NCBI GenBank assembly: GCA_963778165.1
Contig: CAVZTE010000004.1
Coordinates: 372,001 to 436,000 of the forward strand
Origin: Bog-756 sp963778165
Lineage (GTDB): Bacteria; Actinomycetota; Acidimicrobiia; Acidimicrobiales; RAAP-2
Direction of reading: 5' to 3'
DNA length: 64,000 nucleotides
The notes under the pieces are model-generated. The model was not told where the DNA came from and searched no databases. It saw only the letters and a program-made list of their open reading frames with translations. The translations under genes were made by a program, and so were the position numbers. Below, one piece after another: positions 34,930-42,608 of the stretch (its first letter is position 1; each line of letters starts with the position of its first letter).

Positions 34930-35826
34930 GTGTCCACTACGCTCAGCGGACTAGTGACCACGCACCTCTCTGCCAGCGAGCCCGACGGCGTCCCGTCGGA
35001 CCGGGCTGACCCGGGGGGAGTGCCGGTGCCGGACCTCGTTCCCACCGTGGTGTCCAAGTCGGCCTACGAGAAGGAGCTGGCCCGCCTCCAGACCGAGTTG
35101 GTCCGGATGCAGGAGTGGGTCGTCCACCAGGGGCTGCGGGTGGTGGTCATCTTCGAGGGGCGCGACACCGCGGGCAAAGGCGGGACCATCAAGCGGATCC
35201 TCGAGCGGCTGAACGCCCGCTACTGCCGGGTGGTGGCCCTCGGCACCCCGACCGACCGGGAGCGGACCCAGTGGTACTTCCAGCGCTACATCGCCCACCT
35301 CCCGGCGGCTGGGGAGATCGTCCTGTTCGACCGCAGCTGGTACAACCGGGCCGGGGTCGAGACGGTCATGGAGTTCTGCACCGAGGAGGAGCGGGCCGAG
35401 TTCTTCCGGACCTGCCCCCAACTGGAGCGGGCCCTGGTCCGCTCGGGGATCATTTTGGTCAAGTACTGGCTGTCCCTGAGCGATGAGGAGCAGGAGCGCC
35501 GGTTCACCGAACGGATCAACAACCCCGGGAAGCGGTGGAAGCTCAGCCCCATGGACCTGGAGGCCCGGGCTCGCTGGGTCGACTACGCCGAGGCCAAGGA
35601 CGAGATGTTCTCGTACACCGACATCAAAGAGGCCCCGTGGTACGTGGTCGACGCTGACAACAAGAAGGCCGCCCGGCTCAACGTCATCAGCCACCTCCTC
35701 CAGATCGTCCCGTACGACGCGGTGCCCCACGAGCACGTCGAGCTGCCCCCGCGCCAGCACCGGTCCTACGAGCGTCCACCCATCGACAGCCAGACCTGGG
35801 TTCCGTCCCGCTACGTGGTCCGATGA
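34930..35826 (+). CDS. ppk2: Polyphosphate kinase 2 family protein
   Basis: The 298-residue protein is a one-domain PPK2. The Walker A loop is GRDTAGKGG (residues 77-85), the Walker B and lid motif is FDRSWYNRAGVE (from 133), and KRWKLSPMDLEARARWVDYAEAKDEMF and PWYVVDADNKKAARLN are family hallmarks. It phosphorylates nucleoside di- or monophosphates using polyphosphate, or makes polyphosphate in reverse. The start is GTG at 34930. Adenylate kinase is encoded 73 bp downstream, so together they could recharge AMP and ADP to ATP from stored polyphosphate. Confidence 0.93.
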   Translation: MSTTLSGLVTTHLSASEPDGVPSDRADPGGVPVPDLVPTVVSKSAYEKELARLQTELVRMQEWVVHQGLRVVVIFEGRDTAGKGGTIKRILERLNARYCRVVALGTPTDRERTQWYFQRYIAHLPAAGEIVLFDRSWYNRAGVETVMEFCTEEERAEFFRTCPQLERALVRSGIILVKYWLSLSDEEQERRFTERINNPGKRWKLSPMDLEARARWVDYAEAKDEMFSYTDIKEAPWYVVDADNKKAARLNVISHLLQIVPYDAVPHEHVELPPRQHRSYERPPIDSQTWVPSRYVVR

Positions 35827-35899
35827 CCCGCTCACCCCGATCCGCCCGTCAATGCGGTCGACCCGATCCGGCCCGGCCGGCCTCGTTCAGGAGCTAGCC

Positions 35900-36562
35900 A
35901 TGCGCAAGTTCATCATCATGGGTGTCCAGGGAAGCGGGAAAGGAACCCAGGCCAAGCTGATGGCTGCCGACCTGGCGCTCGAGCACATGAGCGTCGGGGA
36001 CATCTTCCGCTGGAACGTGCAGCACCACACCAAGCTCGGAGCCCAGGTCAAGCGCACCATGAACCTCGGCCAACTGGTCGGTGACGACCTGGTGGAGTCG
36101 GTGGTCCGGGAGCGGTTGGCGGCGCACGATTGGAACTACGGATTCATCATCGACGGCTTCCCGCGGAACGCCCGGCAGGCCGAGTTCTTCCTCGAGAGCT
36201 ACGACATCGACGGTGTCATCAACCTCGACATGCCCGAGGAGTACGTGATGCAGCGGGTCCTGGCCCGCCGGCTGTGCTCCGAGTGCGGGCTGGACTACAA
36301 CCTCATCGCCTCGAGGCCCCAGCAACTGGACACTTGCGACGTCTGCGGGGGGAAGCTGGTCACCCGGGAGGATGACAACCCCGAGGCCCTCAAGGCCCGA
36401 CTGGCCACGTACTACGAGGAGACCAGGCCCCTCATCGAGATCTTCGAGCGCAAGGAGTTCGTGGCCACCATCGACGCCACCAAGCCGGTGGACGAGGTCC
36501 AGGCCGCCATTCGGGAGCGGTTCAAGCTTCCGCCCGCCACCGGCTCCTCCACCACCACCTGA
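35900..36562 (+). CDS. adk: Adenylate kinase with zinc-type LID
   Basis: A complete 220-residue adenylate kinase. The P-loop is GVQGSGKGT (8-16), the AMP-binding DGFPRN lies at 85-90, and the LID carries four cysteines (126, 129, 146, 149) in a C-x2-C...C-x2-C zinc site. It catalyses 2 ADP = ATP + AMP. The ATG follows AGGAGCTAGCC. Its position after ppk2, rather than the usual secY-adk ribosomal operon, suggests a second, specialised copy, though the main adk cannot be seen here. The last dozen residues are Pro/Ser/Thr-rich. Confidence 0.92.
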   Translation: MRKFIIMGVQGSGKGTQAKLMAADLALEHMSVGDIFRWNVQHHTKLGAQVKRTMNLGQLVGDDLVESVVRERLAAHDWNYGFIIDGFPRNARQAEFFLESYDIDGVINLDMPEEYVMQRVLARRLCSECGLDYNLIASRPQQLDTCDVCGGKLVTREDDNPEALKARLATYYEETRPLIEIFERKEFVATIDATKPVDEVQAAIRERFKLPPATGSSTTT

Positions 36563-36604
36563 CAGCACAACCAGGCGGGCCAGACAGGGAGCGGGCGGAC
36601 CGGG

Positions 36605-37054
36605 CTACTCGACCTGGGCCTTGATCCGCTCGAGCGTGGTGCGCATGCCGTTGCGGTTGGTACGGCCCCGGGCCCAACCGAGAACGGCCCAGTAGAAGCG
36701 GAGCAGGGCGGTGTCGGCCAGTTGGAACGATTCGGTCACATCGGTGCCGTCGCCGTTGGCCACCAACCGGTAGCTCCAGGTGTTCAGCGGCTTGTCGCTC
36801 GAGCCCACCCCGAAGGTGAACTCCTGCTCCGGCACCGAGGCCAGCACGGTGCAGGTGGTCCAGTAGATCGGGCCTTTGCCGTTGCGTTTGACGTGGCCGC
36901 GGAAGCGGGCGCCGGTGGCCGGGCCGTCAGCTCCGTCCAACCACTCGGCTTCGAACGTCTCCGGGCTGTACTCACCGATCCGGGTCACGTCGCTGACCAG
37001 CTCCCAGACCTTTGACGGGGGTGCGGCCATGTGGACCGTTACCGAATCGTGCAT
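36605..37054 (-). CDS. SRPBCC-family (polyketide cyclase-like) protein
   Basis: The 149-residue protein has the START/SRPBCC pattern: an N-terminal strand MHDSVTVHMAAPPSKVWELV, the VTRIGEYSPETFEAEWLDG turn, and a long C-terminal helix (RFYWAVLGWARGRTNRNGMR). These helix-grip folds bind hydrophobic ligands in the cytoplasm. It is followed upstream in the same strand by the enoyl-CoA hydratase gene only 39 bp away, so a shared transcript and a common lipid or aromatic substrate are plausible, but unproven. Confidence 0.85.
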   Translation of the reverse strand: MHDSVTVHMAAPPSKVWELVSDVTRIGEYSPETFEAEWLDGADGPATGARFRGHVKRNGKGPIYWTTCTVLASVPEQEFTFGVGSSDKPLNTWSYRLVANGDGTDVTESFQLADTALLRFYWAVLGWARGRTNRNGMRTTLERIKAQVE

Positions 37055-37093
37055 GTGCCCACCCTACGGCCACGGGGCTTCCGGCACCCGGCA

Positions 37094-37984
37094 CTACCCG
37101 GCCGATTGGCGCCGGGCCTTGGACTCGGCCGCCAATACCTTGGCCCGTTCGGCGTTGCGGAGTGCGGCATCCCTCGGTCGCAGCCCCTCCCCGAACACCC
37201 CGCGGATGTACTGCTGCACGTCGGTGGCCGTGGTGGCCACCGTCAGCAGGTCGTTGGACTGCTGGAGGTGGGTGCGCAGGCCCATCAGGTCCCAGGCCCG
37301 CCTGATGTTGGCCTTGGCCGCCATCAGGGTGGTGAGGGGGGCCTGGGCCACATGGAAGGCCAGCTCGTTGACTTCGTCCTCGAGTCGCTCCCGCGGCACC
37401 ACCCGGTTGACCAGGCCCAGCTCTTTGGCCTGTTGGGCTCCGAGCTCCTGGGCTGTGTACATGTACTCCGAGGCCTGCTTCCAGTTCATGAACAGCCACG
37501 GCTCGATCCCGGTCTCCATGGTGGGCATGGCCATGCCCTGGAGCACGGGGAACTGGAAGTAGGCGTCCTCGGAGGCCACGGTCATGTCGGTGAGCAGGCC
37601 CCAGACCGTCCCTCCCCCCAGGCAGTACCCGTGGACCTGGGCGATGGTCACCTTGGGGAAGTCCCACAGCTTCAACACCGGTGTGCCGTAGATGTCCCAC
37701 TGGCCCTTCCATGGGCTGCCCAACTTGGCCGTGCTCTCGTCGATCTCGCGCATCTCGGTGCCGGGGCTGCCGGTCACCACGTGGCCGGCACTGAAGCCGG
37801 GCCCGTTGGCCTTGAGCACCACCACCTTGATGTCGTAGTCGTGGTCGGCGTCGTCGAGGCAGGTGTCGACGTCGAACACCAGACCCGACGACTGCACATT
37901 GGCTTTCTCGGCGTAGTCGAAGGTGATCCAGGCGACCGGACCGTCCTTCTCGTAGATGACCGTGTCGAGCGTGCGGGTCTCCAT
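37094..37984 (-). CDS. Enoyl-CoA hydratase/isomerase family protein
   Basis: The 296-residue crotonase-fold protein has GPGFSAGHVVTG, the first oxyanion-hole segment, and VHGYCLGGGTVWGLLTDMTVASEDAYFQ, the second. It then has the usual ARELGLVNRVVP-like block (here KELGLVNRVVPRERLEDEV). At the positions of the paired hydratase glutamates the sequence differs, so the reaction could be hydration, isomerisation or hydrolysis. The start at 37984 is chosen for CAGGAGCCCATC upstream. It diverges from the lipoyl/flavoprotein-E1 operon, and may act on the same acyl-CoA pathway. Confidence 0.88.
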   Translation of the reverse strand: METRTLDTVIYEKDGPVAWITFDYAEKANVQSSGLVFDVDTCLDDADHDYDIKVVVLKANGPGFSAGHVVTGSPGTEMREIDESTAKLGSPWKGQWDIYGTPVLKLWDFPKVTIAQVHGYCLGGGTVWGLLTDMTVASEDAYFQFPVLQGMAMPTMETGIEPWLFMNWKQASEYMYTAQELGAQQAKELGLVNRVVPRERLEDEVNELAFHVAQAPLTTLMAAKANIRRAWDLMGLRTHLQQSNDLLTVATTATDVQQYIRGVFGEGLRPRDAALRNAERAKVLAAESKARRQSAG

Positions 37985-38132
37985 GATGGGCTCCTGTCGG
38001 AAGGTGCGCCGGTCCCCCCGGGCGCGTGGCCAAGGTAGCAAACCCGGCTCGGCGCGGCCCCCGGTGGTGGACGGCCCCCACGGCCCCTAAGGTTCGTGCC
38101 CCGTACCCGCCACCGTCGAGGGGGTGACCACC

Positions 38133-38357
38133 ATGGAGATACGCATCCCGAAGCTGGGCATGGAGATGACCGAGGGCACCGTGGCCCGGTGGCTGGTCGA
38201 CGACGGCGCCCGGGTGGACAGGGACCAGCCGCTGTACCTGTTGGAGACGGACAAGGTGGAGAACGAGGTGCTGGCGCCGGTTTCGGGGGTGCTCCGACAG
38301 GTCGGCCAGCAAGGGGAGACGTACCCGGTCGGTGAGGTCATCGCCGAGCTCACCTGA
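38133..38357 (+). CDS. Free-standing lipoyl (biotinyl-type) domain protein
   Basis: Seventy-four residues form one complete lipoyl domain and nothing else: EIRIPKLGMEMTEGTVARW at the N-terminus, the hairpin ETDKVENEV with the lipoylation lysine K41, and GQQGETYPVGEVIAEL at the end. ATG at 38133 has GAGGGGG eight bases upstream; GTG at 38124 is less likely. Normally such domains are the N-terminus of a 2-oxoacid dehydrogenase E2 acyltransferase. Here no E2 catalytic domain follows. It is the first gene of the operon with the flavoprotein-E1-alpha fusion and E1-beta, and probably serves as their swinging acyl carrier. Confidence 0.9.
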   Translation: MEIRIPKLGMEMTEGTVARWLVDDGARVDRDQPLYLLETDKVENEVLAPVSGVLRQVGQQGETYPVGEVIAELT

Positions 38358-38432
38358 GGTAGGCAGGCCGACAAGAAGTGGCCGACAGAGGTAGCGTCAC
38401 CAGGTCGGCGGGTAGCGGTCGAAGGGGGAACG

Positions 38433-38837
38433 GTGGGGGTGGACGAGGACCAGATCAGCCGGACGCTGTGTGAGTACAGCCTGAGCTGTGACGACGGCCG
38501 GTTCGACGATCTGGGCCAGCTGTTCATCGAGGACGCCCGTTTCGAGGTGTCGGGCACCGTGGCCGAGGGCCGCCCGGCCATCCAGGCCCTGCTGATGAAG
38601 ATGCTGCCCGAGGGCTCGAGGGGCCAGCACATCACCAGCAACACGGTGGTGGACATCGACGGCGACGCCGCCTCGGCCACCACCGACTACGTGTTCCTCC
38701 GGCCGACGGCGGGCGGGCCGGCCATCGTGGCGGCCGGTCGCTACTACGACAAGTTGGTCCGGTACGGCCCGACGTGGAGGTTCCGTCACCGGGCCATCAC
38801 CATGCTCGGGGTGCCGGGAGGCCGTCCGGGTGAGTGA
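38433..38837 (+). CDS. SnoaL-like (NTF2-fold) protein
   Basis: The 134-residue protein has the NTF2-like cone fold of nuclear transport factor/SnoaL and ring-hydroxylating dioxygenase beta types: EDQISRTLCEYSLSCDDGRFDDLGQLF, RFEVSGTVAEGRPAI and ATTDYVFLRP. The GTG at 38433 has GGGGG upstream. It overlaps the following flavoprotein-E1-alpha gene by eight bases, so the two are translationally coupled. It may act as an isomerase, cyclase or dehydratase on the same substrate; small polar pockets of this fold suit ketosteroid-like molecules. Substrate unknown. Confidence 0.8.
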   Translation: MGVDEDQISRTLCEYSLSCDDGRFDDLGQLFIEDARFEVSGTVAEGRPAIQALLMKMLPEGSRGQHITSNTVVDIDGDAASATTDYVFLRPTAGGPAIVAAGRYYDKLVRYGPTWRFRHRAITMLGVPGGRPGE

Positions 38838-41502
38838 GCCCACAGGCCGGTCCCACCCCGCACCGACCGATGTCGTGGTGGTGGGCACCGGAGCGGCAGC
38901 CCTGGCCGCGGCCATCACCGCCCATGACGGCGGGGCCCGGGTCACCGTGGTGGAGCGGACGTCATCGATCGGGGGTACCACCGCGGTGTCCGGCGGCGGG
39001 GTGTGGATGCCCCAGAACCACCACCTGGCCCCGATGGGCGTGGAGGACTCCCGGGACCAGGCTCTGGCCTATATGACCCGGCTCACCGCCGGACGCACCC
39101 CGGTCGACCTGCTCGAGCGCTATGTCGACCAGGGCCCGGGCATCGTGGCCGACTTCGAGAAGCGGGCCCAGCTGCAGCTGACTCCCTTGTCGTGGCCGGA
39201 CTACCACCCCGAGATGGAAGGGGCCAAGGCCTCGGGCCGGATGCTGGAGCCGCGGCTGTTCGACACCACCCGACTCGGCCCCTGGGCCGCCCGGCTCCGA
39301 CGCCCCCCGGTGCTGGGCCTGCCCATGACCCTCCAGGAGTCCACGGTCGACTGGCGCCCGGTCTACTTCCCCGAGCGCTTCGACGCCGCCGAGATCAAGC
39401 GGCGGGTGGCAGCCCACCAGGTGGCCTGCGGCCAGGCCCTCATCGGCATGCTGCTCGAGGCCTGCCTGACCCGGGGCATCCAGCCCCTCCTCGACACCAG
39501 GGCCTGGGAGATCACCACCGCCCGGGGAACGGTCAACGGGCTGGTGGTGGAAGAGGACGGGCGCCGCTCCACCATCGAGGCCGGAGCGGTGGTGCTGGCC
39601 ACCGGGGGGTACGAGTGGAACCCGGAGCTCCGGGACCGGTTCCTGCCCGGGCCGTTGACCCACCCCCACTCTCCGCCGGCCAACGAGGGCGACGGCCTGC
39701 TCATGGCCATGGAGGTCGGTGCCGACCTGGCCAACATGAACGAGTCGTGGTGGTATCCGGCCGCATCGGTCCCCGGCGAGGAGTACGAGGGACGTCCCCT
39801 GGCCCGTTTCCTCGGGGTGGAGCGGACCGGACCCCACTCGATCATGGTCGACCGGTTCGGCCAGCGTTTCGTCAACGAGGCCGCCAACTACAACGACATG
39901 CAGAAGGCCTTCTTCTCCTTCGACGCCAACCAGTACGCCCCGCGCCACCTGCCGGCCTGGGTGGTGTTCGACCGCCAGTACCGGTCGCGGTACCCGGTGG
40001 TGACGGCCCGGCCCGGGGATCCCGATCCCGAGTGGCTGGCCGTCGACCACACCCTGGAGGGCCTGGCCCGCCAGGTGGGGATGGACCCGGTCGGACTGAT
40101 CGAGGGCGTCGAGCGGTGGAACCGGATGGTCCACGCCGGGCGGGACCGCGACTACGGACGGGGGGACAGCGCCTACGACCGGTTCCACGGAGACCCCTCC
40201 GCCCCCCATCCCAACCTCGGCACCGTCGAGGAGGGCCCGTTCTACGCCCTGCCGGTCCACATCGGCTCGGTGGGCACCAAGGGAGGGCCCCGGGTCGACG
40301 GCCACGGTCGGGTCCTGCATGTGCGGGACCGTCCCATCCCCGGTCTGTACGGCGCCGGCAACGTGGTGGCCAGCCCGGCCGGGCCCGCCTACTACGGCGG
40401 GGGAACCTCCATCGGCATGGGCCTGGTGTGGGGCCACTTCGCCGGCAACCACGCCGCGGCCTTCGCCACCACCGGCGGGAGCGCGGTCATGAGCGGGACC
40501 GGCGCCCCGGTGGCGGGTACCGACGCCGGGGCGACGCCCGGGCCTGGGGAACGGCGCCGGATGTACCAGCTGATGACCCGCATCCTGACCTGCGATGAAC
40601 GGGTGCGCCGGGGGCTGAGCGCCGGCGAGTTCGCCACCACCTACTGGCCCGCCACCGGCCAAGAGGCCATCGCCGCAGCCCTGGGCACGGTGCTGAGAAG
40701 CGACGACCAGCTGGTCACCACCTATCGCGGCCTGCACGACCAGGTGGCCAAAGGGGTCCCTCTCGGACCGCTGGTGGCCGAGATCCTCACCCGTCGTACC
40801 GGGGTCAATGCCGGCAAGGGCGGCTCCATGCACATCTCCCACCCGCCCTCCGGCCTGGTGCTGTCCACCGGGATCGTGGGGTCGGGCCTTCCCATCGCCA
40901 CCGGTGTGGCCCTGGCCGGCCAGATGACCGGGAGCGATCAGGTCACCGTGGCCAGCTTCGGCGACGGGGCCACCGGCACCGGCGCCTTCCACGAGGCCGT
41001 CAACCTGGCCGCATTGTGGCGGCTGCCGGTGGTGTTCATGTGCCAGAACAACCGGTTCGCCGAGATGACCCCGACCGCCGAGGCCCAACCGGTGGCCCAC
41101 GTGGTCGACCGGGCCCCGGCCTACGGGATCCCCGGGGAGCAGGTCGACGGGAACGATCCCGACGCCGTCTACCGCGCCCTCGACGCCGCGGTGGCCCGGG
41201 CCCGGGGTGGCAAGGGGCCGACCCTGCTCGAGTGCCTGACCTACCGGTTGTGGGGCCACTACTTCGGAGACCCCATGCGCTACATGCCTCGTGAGGAGCT
41301 GGACCAGGCCCGCGCCGACGAGCCGGTCGGACGGTACCGGGTCCGGCTGATCGCCGAAGGGGTGCTCGACGAGGAGGAGGCGGCCGCCATCGACGAGGCA
41401 GCCCGGGCCGAGGTGGAACAGGCCTTCGTCGAGGCCCTGGCCGCCGAGGTGCCCGATGGCCACGAGGCCTTCGTCGACGTGTACGGAACGGTGGGGGCCT
41501 AG
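38830..41502 (+). CDS. Fusion: KstD-like FAD flavoprotein plus ThDP E1-alpha dehydrogenase
   Basis: This 890-residue protein joins two complete enzymes. Residues 1-545 are a 3-ketosteroid-1-dehydrogenase/fumarate reductase-like flavoprotein: G19-T-G21-x2-A24 with E42 for FAD, TSSIGGTTAVSGGGVWMP, VVLATGGYEWNP, and a C-terminal NVVASPAGPAYYGGGTSIG block. Residues 576-890 are a full pyruvate/acetoin dehydrogenase E1-alpha: YRGLHDQVAKGVPL, GKGGSMHIS, and the thiamine-diphosphate motif G711-D712-G713 to N740-N741. A short Gly/Ala/Thr linker joins them. An ATG at 40489 with GGGAG upstream could give a free E1-alpha, but there is no stop between the domains. E1-beta follows three bases after the stop. 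The combined reaction is not known. Confidence 0.92.
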   Translation: MSEPTGRSHPAPTDVVVVGTGAAALAAAITAHDGGARVTVVERTSSIGGTTAVSGGGVWMPQNHHLAPMGVEDSRDQALAYMTRLTAGRTPVDLLERYVDQGPGIVADFEKRAQLQLTPLSWPDYHPEMEGAKASGRMLEPRLFDTTRLGPWAARLRRPPVLGLPMTLQESTVDWRPVYFPERFDAAEIKRRVAAHQVACGQALIGMLLEACLTRGIQPLLDTRAWEITTARGTVNGLVVEEDGRRSTIEAGAVVLATGGYEWNPELRDRFLPGPLTHPHSPPANEGDGLLMAMEVGADLANMNESWWYPAASVPGEEYEGRPLARFLGVERTGPHSIMVDRFGQRFVNEAANYNDMQKAFFSFDANQYAPRHLPAWVVFDRQYRSRYPVVTARPGDPDPEWLAVDHTLEGLARQVGMDPVGLIEGVERWNRMVHAGRDRDYGRGDSAYDRFHGDPSAPHPNLGTVEEGPFYALPVHIGSVGTKGGPRVDGHGRVLHVRDRPIPGLYGAGNVVASPAGPAYYGGGTSIGMGLVWGHFAGNHAAAFATTGGSAVMSGTGAPVAGTDAGATPGPGERRRMYQLMTRILTCDERVRRGLSAGEFATTYWPATGQEAIAAALGTVLRSDDQLVTTYRGLHDQVAKGVPLGPLVAEILTRRTGVNAGKGGSMHISHPPSGLVLSTGIVGSGLPIATGVALAGQMTGSDQVTVASFGDGATGTGAFHEAVNLAALWRLPVVFMCQNNRFAEMTPTAEAQPVAHVVDRAPAYGIPGEQVDGNDPDAVYRALDAAVARARGGKGPTLLECLTYRLWGHYFGDPMRYMPREELDQARADEPVGRYRVRLIAEGVLDEEEAAAIDEAARAEVEQAFVEALAAEVPDGHEAFVDVYGTVGA

Positions 41503-41505
41503 GTC

Positions 41506-42531
41506 ATGGCCGGCACCGACGGAGCACCCGACCAGTCGACCGCCACACCGGTCACCAAGCGGAGCATGCGCGAGGCCCTAAACCTGGCCCTGGCCGAGGC
41601 GTTGGCCGCCGACCCGTCGGTGTTCCTGATCGGCGAGGACCTGGCCGATCCGGGAGGCGGCATCTCCCAGGTGACCAAGGGGCTCTCCACCACGTTCGGG
41701 ACCGATCGGGTCCGTGACACCCCCATCTCCGAGGCCGCCATCGTCGGTGCCGCGGTGGGAGCGGCCGCGGCCGGCATGCGACCGGTGGCCGAGGTCATGA
41801 TCATGGACTTCATCAGCATCGCCCTCGACCAGTTGGTGAACCACGCGGCCAAGGCCCGGTTCATGTCCGGGGGCCTTCTGAGCATTCCCCTCACCGTGCG
41901 CACTGCGGTGTTCGGGGGGATCGGGTCGGGAGCCACCCACTCCCAGACCCTCGAGGCGTGGCTGGCTCATGTGCCCGGGCTCAAGGTGGTGGTCCCGAGC
42001 ACCCCCGCCGATGCCAAGGGCCTGCTGACCACGTGCATCTTCGACGACGACCCGTGCGTCTTCGTCGAGAACGTGGCCCTCTACGGCACGTCCGGCCCGG
42101 TTCCCGACGGACCGTTCCGCATTCCCCTGGGCCAGGCCGACTGCAAGCGGTCGGGCACCGACGTGACCATCGTCACCTATGGGCGCACGGTCCGCGACGC
42201 CCTGGCTGCGGCCGAGGTGCTGGCCGGCGAGGACGTGGAGGTGGAGGTGGTGGACCTGCGGACGCTGGTCCCGTTCGACGCTGCGGCCGTGCTGGAGTCG
42301 GTGGCCCGCACCCGCCGGGTGGTGATCGCCCACCACGCCACCCGCTTCGCCGGGTTCGGGGCGGAAGTGGCCGCCCAGATCAACGAGGAGCTGTTCGGGG
42401 AGCTGGAAGCCCCGGTGCACCGGATGGGCGCGGGGTTCGCCCCCATCGGCTCGGCCCCCTCCCTCGAAGCGGCGGTGATGCCGTCGGCAGCCACCGTCGC
42501 CGCCGCGGTCCGCTCGGTCATGGAGCCCTGA
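41506..42531 (+). CDS. Thiamine-diphosphate 2-oxoacid dehydrogenase E1-beta subunit
   Basis: A full 341-residue E1-beta. The activating glutamate is E76 in DTPISEAAIVGAAVGAA; PVAEVMIMDFISIALDQLVNHAAK, the SGATHSQTLEAW block and VVDLRTLVPFD are typical of acetoin/pyruvate-type E1-beta chains. It would pair with the E1-alpha half of the upstream fusion to form an alpha2beta2 decarboxylase. The gene starts three bases after the fusion gene. No E2 acyltransferase or E3 (lipoamide dehydrogenase) is in the window, so the acyl acceptor and electron path are open; the flavoprotein half may replace E3. That idea is inference. Confidence 0.93.
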   Translation: MAGTDGAPDQSTATPVTKRSMREALNLALAEALAADPSVFLIGEDLADPGGGISQVTKGLSTTFGTDRVRDTPISEAAIVGAAVGAAAAGMRPVAEVMIMDFISIALDQLVNHAAKARFMSGGLLSIPLTVRTAVFGGIGSGATHSQTLEAWLAHVPGLKVVVPSTPADAKGLLTTCIFDDDPCVFVENVALYGTSGPVPDGPFRIPLGQADCKRSGTDVTIVTYGRTVRDALAAAEVLAGEDVEVEVVDLRTLVPFDAAAVLESVARTRRVVIAHHATRFAGFGAEVAAQINEELFGELEAPVHRMGAGFAPIGSAPSLEAAVMPSAATVAAAVRSVMEP

Positions 42532-42608
42532 CGGCCCACCGCCCGCGATAGCGGTGTCGACAGGAGACCCGAGACCGGATCGGCGGTCGCCGGTGCCAGA
42601 CTTGGCAG

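Noticed and set aside
38962..41463. Minus-strand open frame of 833 codons opposite the flavoprotein-E1 fusion
   Set aside because: Shadow of a conserved gene; Gly/His/Val-rich with no recognisable family.
40489..41502. Separate E1-alpha gene starting at ATG 40489
   Set aside because: A ribosome site exists there, but no stop separates it from the flavoprotein; at best it is an internal start of the same frame.
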